DNA from: an uncultured Clostridia bacterium
GTDB taxonomy: Bacteria; Bacillota; Clostridia; Christensenellales; Aristaeellaceae
Reading direction: 5' to 3'
Length of the DNA: 64,000 bases
NCBI GenBank assembly: GCA_934621505.1
Contig: CAKTUU010000009.1
Span: forward strand, 1-64,000
The notes under the pieces: model-generated
Databases searched by the model: none
What the model saw: the letters and a program-made list of their open reading frames with translations, nothing else
Told to the model about the DNA's origin: nothing
Made by a program: the position numbers and the translations under genes
Shown: positions 35,079-45,410 of the stretch, piece by piece
How the letters are laid out: every line of letters starts with the position of its first letter
How positions within the stretch are numbered: the first letter of the stretch is position 1

Positions 35079-35313
35079 AATCTCACCTACTTACTTATGT
35101 TTCAAAATCATTCGCTTTACAGCCGAATAGGGCTTGGGGCGATTCGCCCGCAAGCCCCATTCTCAGGCAGGGCGGGGAATTTTTTCCCGCCGCCTGAAAC
35201 GGCCATTTCATTTCTGGTACATGCCCAGCCGATCCGTGGTGAACCGCATAGAAACCGTGGAACAGGGGAATCAACCCCGTTCGCGAGCTGGGGTCCAGGG
35301 GCTCAGCCCCTGG
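35079..35313. repeat. hairpin-rich spacer between dnaK and dnaJ
   Basis: 235 nt with several inverted repeats: GGGCTTG/CAAGCCC (about 35129-35156), a CAGGC..GGCGGG / CCCGCC..CCTG stem (about 35165-35198), and CCAGGGGC-TCA-GCCCCTGG ending at the dnaK stop. The last resembles TTAGGGGC-TCT-GCCCCTAA at about 9657-9676. No gene seen. Confidence 0.65.
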
Positions 35314-37188
<1,875 letters not shown>

Positions 37189-37227
37189 TCATGTATGTGA
37201 TGGGGAAGGGAATCCCCGGTTCACCGG

Positions 37228-37863
37228 TTATTTTTCGGGCACAACCTTTACCATGGCGTGCCGCAGCACAACGCCGTCCAGCTGGTAGCCCTTTTGCAGC
37301 ACGGCGCATACCGTGCCCGGCTCGCCCTCGTCAGGCTCGCCCTGCATGACGGCGTTTTCCAGCTTGGGGTCAAAGGGCTGGCCCAAACGGTCGATGGACT
37401 GAATGCCGCGCTTTTCAAAGGCCTCGCACAGCTGGCGGTAAACCATTTCCACGCCGCTGCGCAGCGCTTCGTCCGGACTGTCCGCCGCGGCCAGAATGGC
37501 CCGCTCCAGATTGTCCACAACGGGAAGCAAGGTGGTGGCAAAGGTGCGGGTGCCGTCGTCGAAAGCGTCCTTGCGCACGTTTTCGTTGCGGCGGCGGAAG
37601 TTTTCAAAATCCGCGCGGGCCCGCTGGGCAATGCCCAGGTACTCCTCCTGCTTGGCAACCGCCGCTTCCAGAGCGGCCTTCAGGTCCAGCTTGGGATGCT
37701 CCTCCGCCTGCTCGGCGGCAGGCTCCTTTGCGGCGTCGGCGTCCATGGCCTCGGTCTTGGCTTCGCTTGCCTCGGTTGGTTCTACCCTGGTTTCCTCCGT
37801 CACCGGCGTCTGTTCCACGTCCTGCATGTTGTCCCTTCTTTGCTTTCTCTTTTTCTTATTCAT
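37228..37863 (-). CDS. grpE: nucleotide exchange factor GrpE
   Basis: A 211-residue GrpE releasing ADP from DnaK. A disordered acidic Glu/Ala-rich N-terminus (about 20-65) is followed by a coiled coil and the conserved YLGIAQRARADFENFRRR, then a beta-domain (GEPGTVCAVLQKGY). I chose ATG 37863 because GAGGAG is 8 nt upstream; a GTG at 37872 is too close to that site. The hrcA stop lies 5 nt upstream. Confidence 0.95.
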   Translation of the reverse strand: MNKKKRKQRRDNMQDVEQTPVTEETRVEPTEASEAKTEAMDADAAKEPAAEQAEEHPKLDLKAALEAAVAKQEEYLGIAQRARADFENFRRRNENVRKDAFDDGTRTFATTLLPVVDNLERAILAAADSPDEALRSGVEMVYRQLCEAFEKRGIQSIDRLGQPFDPKLENAVMQGEPDEGEPGTVCAVLQKGYQLDGVVLRHAMVKVVPEK

Positions 37864-37868
37864 AGGGG

Positions 37869-38882
37869 TCACTCCTCGTCTTTGCCCAGCAGCTCGGTCA
37901 GCTGCTTGCCCATGGCGCTCAGCACGCTGAGCACCCGGCCGTACTGCATACGGGTGGGGCCGATCACACCGATGGTGCCATGGGTGTTGTCGCTCAGGCT
38001 GTAGGTTGCCGTCACCAGGGAGCAGTCCTTCAGCTCCGGGATGCCGGTTTCCGGCCCGATGCGCACGGTAAACGCCATTTCGTTGTGGCCGTCCAGCAGC
38101 TGTACCAGCTTTTCCTTGGTTTCCAGCACGCTCAGGAAGGCCTTGGCCTTTTCCACGTCGTTGTATTCGGGAAAATTCAGAATGTTGCTTTGGCCGCCCA
38201 GGGCCAGCTTGGCCTTGCCGGAATCCGTTTCCACACTGTCCAGAAAACCGGCCACCTGGCTGCTGACCGGGTCGCTTTGACGGTCCCGCAGGGTTTGCAG
38301 GGCCTCGCTGACGGTTTTGCCGGACAGGCTTTCCGTCAGGGCGCGGCTGATGGCGTACAGCGCGTCCGCGTCCAGATCGCCGCCTACCCGGATGACCGTG
38401 TCCCGCATAATGCCGCCGTCGGTAACAATGACCAGCAGCGCGCTTTGGGAGCTGACCGGCACCAGCTGGATATTGCGAATGCGCAATTCCACGCCCTTGG
38501 GACTCATCACCAGGGAGGTGTAATGGGTCAGCCCGGACAGCACCTGCGCCGCCCGGCTGATAACGTCCTCCATTTGCTGCGCCCGGTTGCCAAAGTAGCT
38601 GCGCAGGCTTTCAGCGTCCCCCTGACGAATGGCCCCGCTTTGCATCAGCTGGTCCACATACAGGCGGTAGGCCTTCGCGCTGGGCACGCGGCCCGCGCTG
38701 ACATGGGGCTGATCCAGGTAGCCAAGCTCCTCCAGATCGCTCATTTCGTTGCGGATGGTGGCGGAGCTGAGGCCCATTTCGTACTTTTTGGAAATGGTGC
38801 GGCTGCCTACGGGGATGGCCGTTAAAATATAGTCGTCGATGATCGCCTGCAAAATCCGAAACTTGCGCGCGTCCATCGTCAT
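37869..38882 (-). CDS. hrcA: heat-inducible transcription repressor HrcA
   Basis: A 337-residue repressor that binds CIRCE and is kept active by GroE. N-terminal winged helix (about 1-75, with YILTAIPVGSRTISKKYEMGLSS split over helices), then a GAF-like domain and a C-terminal dimerisation part. ATG at 38882 has GGGAGG 8 nt upstream. It is first in the operon, directly after a perfect CIRCE, so it represses itself. Confidence 0.97.
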   Translation of the reverse strand: MTMDARKFRILQAIIDDYILTAIPVGSRTISKKYEMGLSSATIRNEMSDLEELGYLDQPHVSAGRVPSAKAYRLYVDQLMQSGAIRQGDAESLRSYFGNRAQQMEDVISRAAQVLSGLTHYTSLVMSPKGVELRIRNIQLVPVSSQSALLVIVTDGGIMRDTVIRVGGDLDADALYAISRALTESLSGKTVSEALQTLRDRQSDPVSSQVAGFLDSVETDSGKAKLALGGQSNILNFPEYNDVEKAKAFLSVLETKEKLVQLLDGHNEMAFTVRIGPETGIPELKDCSLVTATYSLSDNTHGTIGVIGPTRMQYGRVLSVLSAMGKQLTELLGKDEE

Positions 38883-38914
38883 ATGTGCCACCTCCCGATT
38901 CCGGTTTGATTTTG

Positions 38915-38941
38915 TTAGCACTCAATGTGGTCGAGTGCTAA
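38915..38941. promoter_or_regulatory. CIRCE operator
   Basis: TTAGCACTC-N9-GAGTGCTAA, a perfect match to the CIRCE inverted repeat. It lies between the hrcA promoter's -10 and the hrcA ribosome site, where HrcA would block transcription of hrcA-grpE-dnaK-dnaJ. Confidence 0.98.
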
Positions 38942-38949
38942 CACTGCAT

Positions 38950-38978
38950 ATGATATGCCACCCCTAAGTATTTGTCAA
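38950..38978 (-). promoter_or_regulatory. sigma-A promoter of the dnaK operon
   Basis: Minus-strand TTGACA (38973-38978), 17-nt spacer, TATCAT (38950-38955), just upstream of CIRCE. Confidence 0.85.
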
Positions 38979-39030
38979 GGGGTTTTTCATTTTTTCACGG
39001 GGAATTCAACATTTGTTCACAAACCCTGTG

Positions 39031-39070
39031 AAAAAAGCGTAAAAGCGTTGATTTGCAACGCTTTTACGCT
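39031..39070 (-). terminator. intrinsic terminator overlapping the hemW stop codon
   Basis: A 15-bp perfect stem (39036-39050 with 39056-39070), loop ATTTG, followed on the minus strand by TTTTTTC. Its first base lies in the hemW stop codon. Confidence 0.88.
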
Positions 39071-40239
39071 CAATCGTCCATCAGGGTAAGCAGCACGTCA
39101 TTTTGAATTTCCAGCCCGCGTTCGGTCAAACGAAACCAGCGCCGCCCATCCTCTACCGCCCATAGGGCCAGCCCCTGAGCAACCAGCGCATCCAGACGGG
39201 GACCGCAGCGGCCTGTCAGGGACACGCCGTGACGGCGCTGAAAGTCTCCTTCCTCTATTCCGCGAACGGTGCGCAGCCCCAGCATCAGGGTTTCAAACAT
39301 GGCCTCGTCCGGGGAAATGGCCTGACTGTCCAAGATGGGGGACTGACCGGCGTTCAGGGCACAGATATACGCCTGAGTGTCCGACAGGTTGGCGCGGCGC
39401 AGGTAGGCGCTGCCCTGGGGCGCTTCCGGCAGCATGCTGTGAGCCGCCGCCCCAAGCCCCAGGTACCAGGCCCCGTTCCAGTAGCCCAGGTTGTGACGGC
39501 AGGCGCAGCCGGGTTTGGCGAAATTGCTGATTTCATACCGGGCGTAACCCGCGTCCTCCAGCAGGCGGATGCCCTGCTCGTACATCAGGGCGGCGTCATC
39601 CTCCGACGGCAGGGAAACCCTGCCTGCTTCCACCGCCTCATACAGGGGCGTTCCTTCCTCTAATATAAGGCTGTAGGCGGAGATATGCTCCGGCCCCAGG
39701 GACAGGATTTTTTGCAGACTGTCCAGATACAGCGAGGGCGTCTGGCCGGGCAGGCCGCTGATCACGTCCAGATTCAGGTTGCGGATTCCCGCCCGGCGGG
39801 CCAGATCCACCGCCTCCCGGGCCTGATCAAAGGTGTGAATGCGGCCAATGGCCCACAGCAGATCGTCCTGGGCCGCCTGTACCCCCAGGGACAGACGGTT
39901 CATGCCGCCGTCGGTCATTACCCGCAGCCATTCTTCGGTCAGGGTTCCCGGGTTGGCTTCGCTGGTAAACTCCGTATCCGGCGTTAGCGAAAAGCAGCCG
40001 CGCAGGGTATCCAGCACATCCGCCATCAGACCGGGGGGAACAATCGACGGCGTGCCGCCGCCAAAAAAGACGGTGGAAACCGGCATGCTTCCATAGGTTT
40101 GGGCCTCCCGGCGCATTTCCGCCCGCAAGGCGCGGCAGTAGGCCGCTATGGTTTGCACACTGGCCTGTGCCGAGCAGAAGTCGCAGTAAAAACATTTGCT
40201 TTTACAAAAGGGAAAATGAATGTATAATTGCAGTGGCAT
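39070..40239 (-). CDS. hemW: radical SAM heme chaperone HemW
   Basis: A 389-residue radical SAM protein, HemN-like but of the HemW type that handles heme and is not a coproporphyrinogen oxidase. Motifs: YIHFPFCKSKCFYCDFCS (CxxxCxxC), VFFGGGTPSIV and NLDVISGLPGQT. ATG at 40239 (MPLQLYIHFPFC) has GGGGAGGG upstream. It has its own promoter and a strong terminator. In Firmicutes it often sits next to the dnaK operon, as here. Confidence 0.93.
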   Translation of the reverse strand: MPLQLYIHFPFCKSKCFYCDFCSAQASVQTIAAYCRALRAEMRREAQTYGSMPVSTVFFGGGTPSIVPPGLMADVLDTLRGCFSLTPDTEFTSEANPGTLTEEWLRVMTDGGMNRLSLGVQAAQDDLLWAIGRIHTFDQAREAVDLARRAGIRNLNLDVISGLPGQTPSLYLDSLQKILSLGPEHISAYSLILEEGTPLYEAVEAGRVSLPSEDDAALMYEQGIRLLEDAGYARYEISNFAKPGCACRHNLGYWNGAWYLGLGAAAHSMLPEAPQGSAYLRRANLSDTQAYICALNAGQSPILDSQAISPDEAMFETLMLGLRTVRGIEEGDFQRRHGVSLTGRCGPRLDALVAQGLALWAVEDGRRWFRLTERGLEIQNDVLLTLMDD

Positions 40240-40261
40240 GGTCGCGTCCCTCCCCGGGGCG

Positions 40262-40290
40262 ATTATACCATAACCCCGGCGGGCTGTCAC
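40262..40290 (-). promoter_or_regulatory. promoter of hemW
   Basis: Minus-strand GTGACA (40285-40290), 17-nt spacer, TATAAT (40262-40267) with TGG before the -10. Confidence 0.75.
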
Positions 40291-40316
40291 ACCCGCCAAG
40301 AAAAGAGGAATGCATG

Positions 40317-41867
40317 ATGATGGAAAAGACGGGGCGGAAGGGCCTGTGGAATACCGCCCTTTCCCGCCGGGCGCTGGCGGCGGCGTGCGTGGTCTGGCTG
40401 CTGTTTATGACCCTGCCTTTGTTTGCGCTGTGCTTTTACGCCTATCCCGCCTATGACGATTTTGGCAACCTGCTGCCCACGGCGGAGACCTGGGCCAAAA
40501 CCGGCAGCCTGTGGCAGACGGTAAAAGCCGCCGCACAGGCCGCGGCGGGGGATTACCAGAGCTGGCAGGGAACCTTTGTGGCCATGTTTCACTGCCATTT
40601 TCAGCCGATGGCCTTTTCCCTGGACGCTTTCTGGCTGACGCCTTTTCTGACCCTGAGCGTTTGGCTGCTGGCTTTGGCCTATTTGACCCACCAGGTGTGC
40701 AGGCTGCTGAACGCGCGCGGCCGGCTTGTCCGGCTGGGCCTGTATACGCTGATGACCACCCTGATGCTGGCCTTTATGCCCGGCATTCGGGAGGCGGTGT
40801 TTTGGCAGGCGGCGACCCAGTATATCCTCAGCTTCTGGTTTTTGCTGCCCATGCTGGGACTGCTGATTCAGCTGCATCTGGCGGGCCTGTCCCGCGCGGG
40901 ACGGGTTTTTGCAGCGCTGCTGGCGGCGCTATGCGCCTTCTGCGAAGGCGCATGTCCTTATCCTGTGGCTCTTGGCGCGGCGGTAGGGCTTGGGGCCGTG
41001 ACCCTGTGGTGCTTTGCCGCGAAGTCCAGGGCCCGCTGGGCCAGCCTGATCTGCTGGCTTGCCTTGCTGGCCGCCCTGCTGCTGGTCATTATCGCCCCGG
41101 GCAACGGGGTTCGGCAAAACCGCATCGGCGACAGCCTGAACCCGGCGCTGGCCATTGCGTACAGCGTGGACGCGTTTTTGGAAAACAGCAGCGGCTGGCT
41201 GGGGCCTCAATGGCTGGCGGCGCTGGCGCTGGTTCCCGTCTTGCTGTGGAAGCCGCTGAAGCAAAGCCACTTTTCCTTTGCCCACCCTTTCTGGGTGACG
41301 GTATTGGGGCTGGGCACGGCCGCCGCTGCTTTTGTGCCGCCGATTTTTGCCATGGGTCCGGACGGCTACCGCTATGACCGGATTCTGGCCAGCCTGTACC
41401 TGCTGTTTGCGCTGGCGCTGTTTGTGGTGCTGATTTATCTGTGCGGCTGGCTGACCCGCAGGGTGGACGGGCTGCCCCGGGTTCAGCCCCGGGTGTGGCA
41501 CGCCGCCGTTTGTCTGGGACTGGTCGTTTGGGGCTTGTTTGGAAACGCCATTTTTGCCTCGCCCACCATTGGCGCGTACAAGTGTCTGCTTACCGGCGAG
41601 GCGGCGGCCTACCGGCGGCAGATGGCGGAGCGGCAGGAGGCCATGTGCCTGGCCGAAACGCCGGAGCAGGTTCGTGAGAGCATTCAGGAATTAAGCGTGG
41701 CCCCGCTTTTGTTTCCTAACGATATGCTGATTTATCAGGTGGAAAGTCCCGTACCCATGGATATGCGCCGCTATTTTGAGGTTCAGCGGCTTATCCACAC
41801 CTATGGGCCGGGACAGATTCCCCAGGAGGAATGGCAGGCGCTGGACGACTGGGCTAGCGGGTCATAA
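40317..41867 (+). CDS. polytopic membrane protein, GT-C/DUF6056-like
   Basis: A 516-residue protein with about 12 hydrophobic segments. In the first external loop it has AYPAYDDFGNLLP, an acidic pair, then a DYQSWQGTF motif. This resembles DUF6056-type membrane proteins and GT-C transferases by topology only. The C-terminal region is soluble. Three ATGs in a row (40314, 40317, 40320); AAGAGGAA at 40303-40310 fits 40317 best. It is divergent from hemW and convergent with the spoIIIA operon. Function unknown. Confidence 0.65.
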   Translation: MMEKTGRKGLWNTALSRRALAAACVVWLLFMTLPLFALCFYAYPAYDDFGNLLPTAETWAKTGSLWQTVKAAAQAAAGDYQSWQGTFVAMFHCHFQPMAFSLDAFWLTPFLTLSVWLLALAYLTHQVCRLLNARGRLVRLGLYTLMTTLMLAFMPGIREAVFWQAATQYILSFWFLLPMLGLLIQLHLAGLSRAGRVFAALLAALCAFCEGACPYPVALGAAVGLGAVTLWCFAAKSRARWASLICWLALLAALLLVIIAPGNGVRQNRIGDSLNPALAIAYSVDAFLENSSGWLGPQWLAALALVPVLLWKPLKQSHFSFAHPFWVTVLGLGTAAAAFVPPIFAMGPDGYRYDRILASLYLLFALALFVVLIYLCGWLTRRVDGLPRVQPRVWHAAVCLGLVVWGLFGNAIFASPTIGAYKCLLTGEAAAYRRQMAERQEAMCLAETPEQVRESIQELSVAPLLFPNDMLIYQVESPVPMDMRRYFEVQRLIHTYGPGQIPQEEWQALDDWASGS

Positions 41868-42336
41868 TGCGGATGTTTTCCACCCCGATGTCCGTATGGG
41901 CAGCGCACAGGGACAGGATGGCCGCGCTGTCGGAGGCGGTCAGCGTGTCCCGCTGAAGCATCACGGTCAGGGCCCCGTTCTGGCACAGCACCAGACAGGG
42001 GCCGTAGCCCGCCTGGGTCAGGGCTTCCTCAATGCCCAGTTCCGCCTGATGGGCGGCGACCATGCTCATCAGCTGGGTCTGAGCCTGCTGACGGGCGCTT
42101 TCGTCCGTGCTTGCGTTTTGCAGCAGGGTGTTTAGCGCCTCCAGATCCTGTTGATAGGCATCCTCCCGCACATCCCGCTCAGAGGCCGTCCGGGGCGCGG
42201 GGGTTTCAGCGGGAGATGGGGAAACGGTCGCCCGCGGCTTGCATAGCGCCAGAACCGCCGCTGCGGCCATCAAAAGCAACAAAAGAGATCTGCGAAGCCA
42301 CGGTTTGCCGCCATGGCTTTTTGACTGCTGATTCAA
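41854..42336 (-). CDS. spoIIIAH: stage III sporulation protein AH
   Basis: A 160-residue single-pass mother-cell protein that meets forespore SpoIIQ to form the feeding channel. TM about 16-32, then an extracytoplasmic helical and YscJ-like domain ending ENIRIMTR. It is shorter than the 218-residue Bacillus subtilis protein. The start is TTG at 42336, overlapping the spoIIIAG stop (TTGA), with GGAGGAAAAA upstream; no ATG fits. It is last in the operon and overlaps the 3' end of the convergent plus-strand gene by 14 nt. Confidence 0.85.
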   Translation of the reverse strand: MNQQSKSHGGKPWLRRSLLLLLMAAAAVLALCKPRATVSPSPAETPAPRTASERDVREDAYQQDLEALNTLLQNASTDESARQQAQTQLMSMVAAHQAELGIEEALTQAGYGPCLVLCQNGALTVMLQRDTLTASDSAAILSLCAAHTDIGVENIRIMTR

Positions 42337-42686
42337 GGCTGTTTTTCCTCCATTTCAAAAACGTCTACCGCCGTTTCCGGCAGGCCCAGCAGGGTACGCA
42401 TGGCGCGAATCAGGCTGAGCCGCACCGTCAGGTCGCCCGCGCCCTGGGCCACCACCACCGCGCCGGTGGGGGCGCTTTGGGAAAAGCCACCGGGGTTTTC
42501 AGGGTAAAACAGAGCCACCTCCACCTTGCCCACGCCGGTCATGGCGCTAAGCACCTGAGCGATGCGGGCCTCCTGCTGGCTGGCCCCGGAGGAGGCTTCC
42601 CGGCCGCCAAGCAGCAGGGCCGCAATCACCGCCGCCGCGGCCAGCGCCAGCCATAAGACCGGCTTTCTTTCCTTTAACAGTTTCAT
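42333..42686 (-). CDS. spoIIIAG: stage III sporulation protein AG (short form)
   Basis: A 117-residue protein with one TM (about 9-27) and a ring-building-type soluble domain with PTGAVVVAQGAGD. In Bacillus subtilis SpoIIIAG is about 229 residues and forms a 30-subunit ring with an inserted beta region; here there is room for little more than the ring-building fold. Its ATG overlaps the spoIIIAF stop (ATGA). Confidence 0.85.
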   Translation of the reverse strand: MKLLKERKPVLWLALAAAAVIAALLLGGREASSGASQQEARIAQVLSAMTGVGKVEVALFYPENPGGFSQSAPTGAVVVAQGAGDLTVRLSLIRAMRTLLGLPETAVDVFEMEEKQP

Positions 42687-43153
42687 GGTGACGCCTCGGT
42701 GATTTGGGATGGCTGGATGTGCAGCTGCTGGGCCAGCGTTTCCAGCAGACGGTCCTTTTGCATCAAGGGGGGCGTTTCATTGGGTTGCAAGACAATGGCG
42801 ATGTGATCGATGGCCCCGTCCTGCCGCAGGTAGGCGGTAACGCCGGCCTGATAGCCCGCCCGGCCCGCCGCACGGACGCAGTAGCCCTGCACCTGGTTGG
42901 CGGCGGCGCGCAGGGCGGTTTCCGCGTAGGACTGGGACGCGGCGGTCTGCGCCTGGGAAGCCAGGGCGGTGATGGCCGGCAGGCGGCTTTGCACCAGTTT
43001 GCCCATGCCGGAAAGCAGGGCCGTCATCACCAGCACGCTGACCGTCAGCCGCACGGCCTGATGGCCGCGGCCCTCGGGCAAAAGCAGCTCGCACAGGGCC
43101 CACAGCACCGACAGCGCCGCCAACTGCCTGACAAACGCGTTCATCTTTTCCAT
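42683..43153 (-). CDS. spoIIIAF: stage III sporulation protein AF
   Basis: A 156-residue protein with two TM segments near the N-terminus (about 7-25 and 35-55) and a soluble domain with AYLRQDGAIDHIAIVLQ. It is a small component of the SpoIIIA channel. I take the ATG at 43153 (MEKMNAFV), which overlaps the spoIIIAE stop (TGATG). The same frame is open far upstream across spoIIIAE, but that is antisense-free shadow reading and not a real extension. Confidence 0.88.
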   Translation of the reverse strand: MEKMNAFVRQLAALSVLWALCELLLPEGRGHQAVRLTVSVLVMTALLSGMGKLVQSRLPAITALASQAQTAASQSYAETALRAAANQVQGYCVRAAGRAGYQAGVTAYLRQDGAIDHIAIVLQPNETPPLMQKDRLLETLAQQLHIQPSQITEASP

Positions 43154-44280
43154 CACCTCAGCATTACGGTTGCATTGCCAACGCCCACCACCTGGGCGAT
43201 CAGCAGCAAAAACATGGCGCCTACGCTCATTTGAATAATCAGCAGCAGAGAAAACACATCCGCGTAGTCTCCAATGGCCCGGCACAGGGGGGTGTCCCCC
43301 ATGGGCTCCAGCAGGGCGGCGGCGGCCCGGTACAAAAACAGGGTCATCACCAGCCGCAGCAGGGGCGTAATCAGAATGCCCAGCAGCACCAGCAGGCCCA
43401 GCGCGCCCAGGGCGTTTTCTATCACCAGCGAACAGCCTACCAGAGTGTCCACCGTGTCGGCAAACATGCCGCCCACAATGGGGATAAAGTGATCCATGGC
43501 GTATTTGGCCGTGCGTATGCTCACCCCGTCCAGCGCGGCCGCCCCAAGGCCCTGCACCGTCATCACCCCGATAAAAACCGTAAACCCAAGCCCCAGCGTC
43601 CAGTTGGCCGCCTGCCGGAACAGCCTGCACATGCGGCCCGCCCGCAGGCTGTCGCTGAGGCCGCCCACCATGGTCAGCACCGCCACGCTTACCGCCAGCG
43701 GCATGGTTACATGCTGAATCAGCGTGGTCATGGTACCGGCGGCGGCCATCACCGCGGGCTGGTAAAAGGCGCTGCTGGCCGTGCCGCCCACCGCTGCCAG
43801 CAGCGTAACCAGCAGAGGAAACAGCGCCTGCATCCACCCGGACATGCGGCTGACCGTGTCGCTGACCAGGGCCGCATGCTCCCGCAGGTCCGCCACCAGA
43901 AAAGCCAGCGCCATGGCCAGCCCCGCGTACCGGGCGGCCCGGCCCGCGCCGGAGGGCTTGACGCTCTCCAGCGCGCTCAGCAGCAGCGCCGGGGCCATCA
44001 GCCGGGTCATGCGCCACAGGCTGGAGCGAAAAATTCCCGCCGCCTGCTGCAAAATCAGGTTCAGGGCTTCGGTGGGGGAAAGCACGCTCTGCCCCTGGCA
44101 CAGCTTTCTAAGCGCCTCCGGAATGCCGCCTGACAGCCATGCGCTGTCCCGGGCAGCCTGGGTTAAACCGTCCAAATCCAGCTGCGACAGAGAATTTTCC
44201 AAAGCGGCGTCCATGCCCAAAGCCGTACCCGGCCACAGCAGCGCCAGCAGGATTATAAACGCACATCCCCGTTTTGTCAT
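43153..44280 (-). CDS. spoIIIAE: stage III sporulation protein AE
   Basis: A 375-residue protein with a signal-like N-terminal segment (about 8-22) and about eight TM segments. SpoIIIAE is a membrane component of the mother cell-forespore channel. The DHFIPIVGGMFADTVD stretch is typical. ATG at 44280 overlaps the spoIIIAD stop (ATGA). Confidence 0.92.
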   Translation of the reverse strand: MTKRGCAFIILLALLWPGTALGMDAALENSLSQLDLDGLTQAARDSAWLSGGIPEALRKLCQGQSVLSPTEALNLILQQAAGIFRSSLWRMTRLMAPALLLSALESVKPSGAGRAARYAGLAMALAFLVADLREHAALVSDTVSRMSGWMQALFPLLVTLLAAVGGTASSAFYQPAVMAAAGTMTTLIQHVTMPLAVSVAVLTMVGGLSDSLRAGRMCRLFRQAANWTLGLGFTVFIGVMTVQGLGAAALDGVSIRTAKYAMDHFIPIVGGMFADTVDTLVGCSLVIENALGALGLLVLLGILITPLLRLVMTLFLYRAAAALLEPMGDTPLCRAIGDYADVFSLLLIIQMSVGAMFLLLIAQVVGVGNATVMLR

Positions 44281-44663
44281 GGAACCAACTCCAATATGGT
44301 TTCCAGCAGTTTCAGCAGAATCGGAGCCGTCAGGGAAAAAACGCACAGCTTCCCCGCCAGCTGCACCTTCATGGCCAGCCTGCTTTCGCCTAAATCGGCG
44401 CAGATTTGGGCGGCGGCTTCCGCCACATAGCTGACGCCCAGCACCTTAATCAGCGAAGACAGGTACCCGGGCTGAAGCCCGCCCAGCTCCGCCAGCCGGG
44501 CAAAGGTCTGCTGCACGCTCTGCATGCTGCCAAGGGCGGCGGACAGCAGCATCAGCCCAGCGGCCGCGGCGCACAGCCCGGCCAGCTGCGGCTGCCAGGA
44601 ACGCACCGCCATGCACAGGGCCGCCGCCGCCACCGCCAGCCCCATCCATTGCCAAAACGCCAT
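44277..44663 (-). CDS. spoIIIAD: stage III sporulation protein AD
   Basis: A 128-residue four-TM protein of the SpoIIIA channel, with LIKVLGVSYVAEAAAQICAD and GKLCVFSLTAPILLKLLETI diagnostic. Overlaps spoIIIAE by 4 nt (ATGA); 2 nt after spoIIIAC. Confidence 0.93.
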   Translation of the reverse strand: MAFWQWMGLAVAAAALCMAVRSWQPQLAGLCAAAAGLMLLSAALGSMQSVQQTFARLAELGGLQPGYLSSLIKVLGVSYVAEAAAQICADLGESRLAMKVQLAGKLCVFSLTAPILLKLLETILELVP

Positions 44664-44665
44664 GG

Positions 44666-44866
44666 TCAGTACAGGCTGAAGATGCTTTTCAGGCTGGAGA
44701 ACAGGTCGCTGACCAGGTTGATCACCAGAAACAGCGCAATCACCAGCCCGGCTACCGTTACCAGCGTGCCCAGCTCCTCCCGTCCGGCCCGGGTAAGCAC
44801 CTGACTGAGTACGGCCACGGCCACCCCGAGGCCCGCCAGTTTAAACAGCAAATCCATCTGAATCAT
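44666..44866 (-). CDS. spoIIIAC: stage III sporulation protein AC
   Basis: A 66-residue two-TM protein, usual length, MDLLFKLAGLGVAV... and GREELGTLVTVAGLVIALF typical of SpoIIIAC. ATG 44866 or the in-frame ATG three codons on. Confidence 0.92.
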   Translation of the reverse strand: MIQMDLLFKLAGLGVAVAVLSQVLTRAGREELGTLVTVAGLVIALFLVINLVSDLFSSLKSIFSLY

Positions 44867-44879
44867 GGCCCGCTCCCTC

Positions 44880-45410
44880 CTACCACAAAAGAATCCCCGC
44901 CATGGCCCCCAGCAGCAGCCCCAGCTGCACGCACAGCCTGCCGCCCTTGTCCGCCTGGGTAAAGGCGGCTTCCTGAACGGGCTTCAGGCGGCGCAGACAG
45001 GCCGCCGCGGCCTCCTGCCGCATGGCGGCGGTTCCGCTGCCCAGCTGGTTCATCAGCCATTCCATGGCGCAGCGCTCCTCATCCTTTTCCCAGGGGGCGG
45101 GAAGCAGGCGGCAGGCGGCGGCATAAGCGGCCGGCAGCCCCTCGGCGGGATGCTTTTCCAGCTGATCCGCCGCGGCCAGCAGCCGGCGAATCACCTGATC
45201 CGCCCCGTAGCCCGTGGCCGCGTAGCTGGCGGACAGACGCAGCAAATCGCCCATGGCGGGCTTTTCCTGTTCCAGCAGCAGCCGCATACCTGTCAGCGCT
45301 TCCGTTTCCGCCTGCAGCATCCGCCAGCGGGCCCGTTTGCGGTCGTGCAGATAGCTGCCCAGCGCCGTACCCGCCAGCGTGCAGCACAGGGCCCCAGCCG
45401 CGCCCAGCAT
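44880..45410 (-). CDS. spoIIIAB: stage III sporulation protein AB
   Basis: A 176-residue protein with hydrophobic segments at the ends and a helical cytoplasmic middle, related to type II secretion GspF proteins. Its ATG overlaps the spoIIIAA stop (TGATG). Length matches the usual 170. Confidence 0.9.
   Translation of the reverse strand: MLGAAGALCCTLAGTALGSYLHDRKRARWRMLQAETEALTGMRLLLEQEKPAMGDLLRLSASYAATGYGADQVIRRLLAAADQLEKHPAEGLPAAYAAACRLLPAPWEKDEERCAMEWLMNQLGSGTAAMRQEAAAACLRRLKPVQEAAFTQADKGGRLCVQLGLLLGAMAGILLW

Noticed and set aside
39070..40239. Calling this gene hemN (coproporphyrinogen III dehydrogenase)
   Set aside because: The sequence and location next to the dnaK operon fit HemW, which does not have that oxidase activity.
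43154..44101. Upstream extension of the SpoIIIAF frame
   Set aside because: The frame is open through spoIIIAE but has no family sequence there; the ATG at 43153 fits the overlap with spoIIIAE and the usual length.
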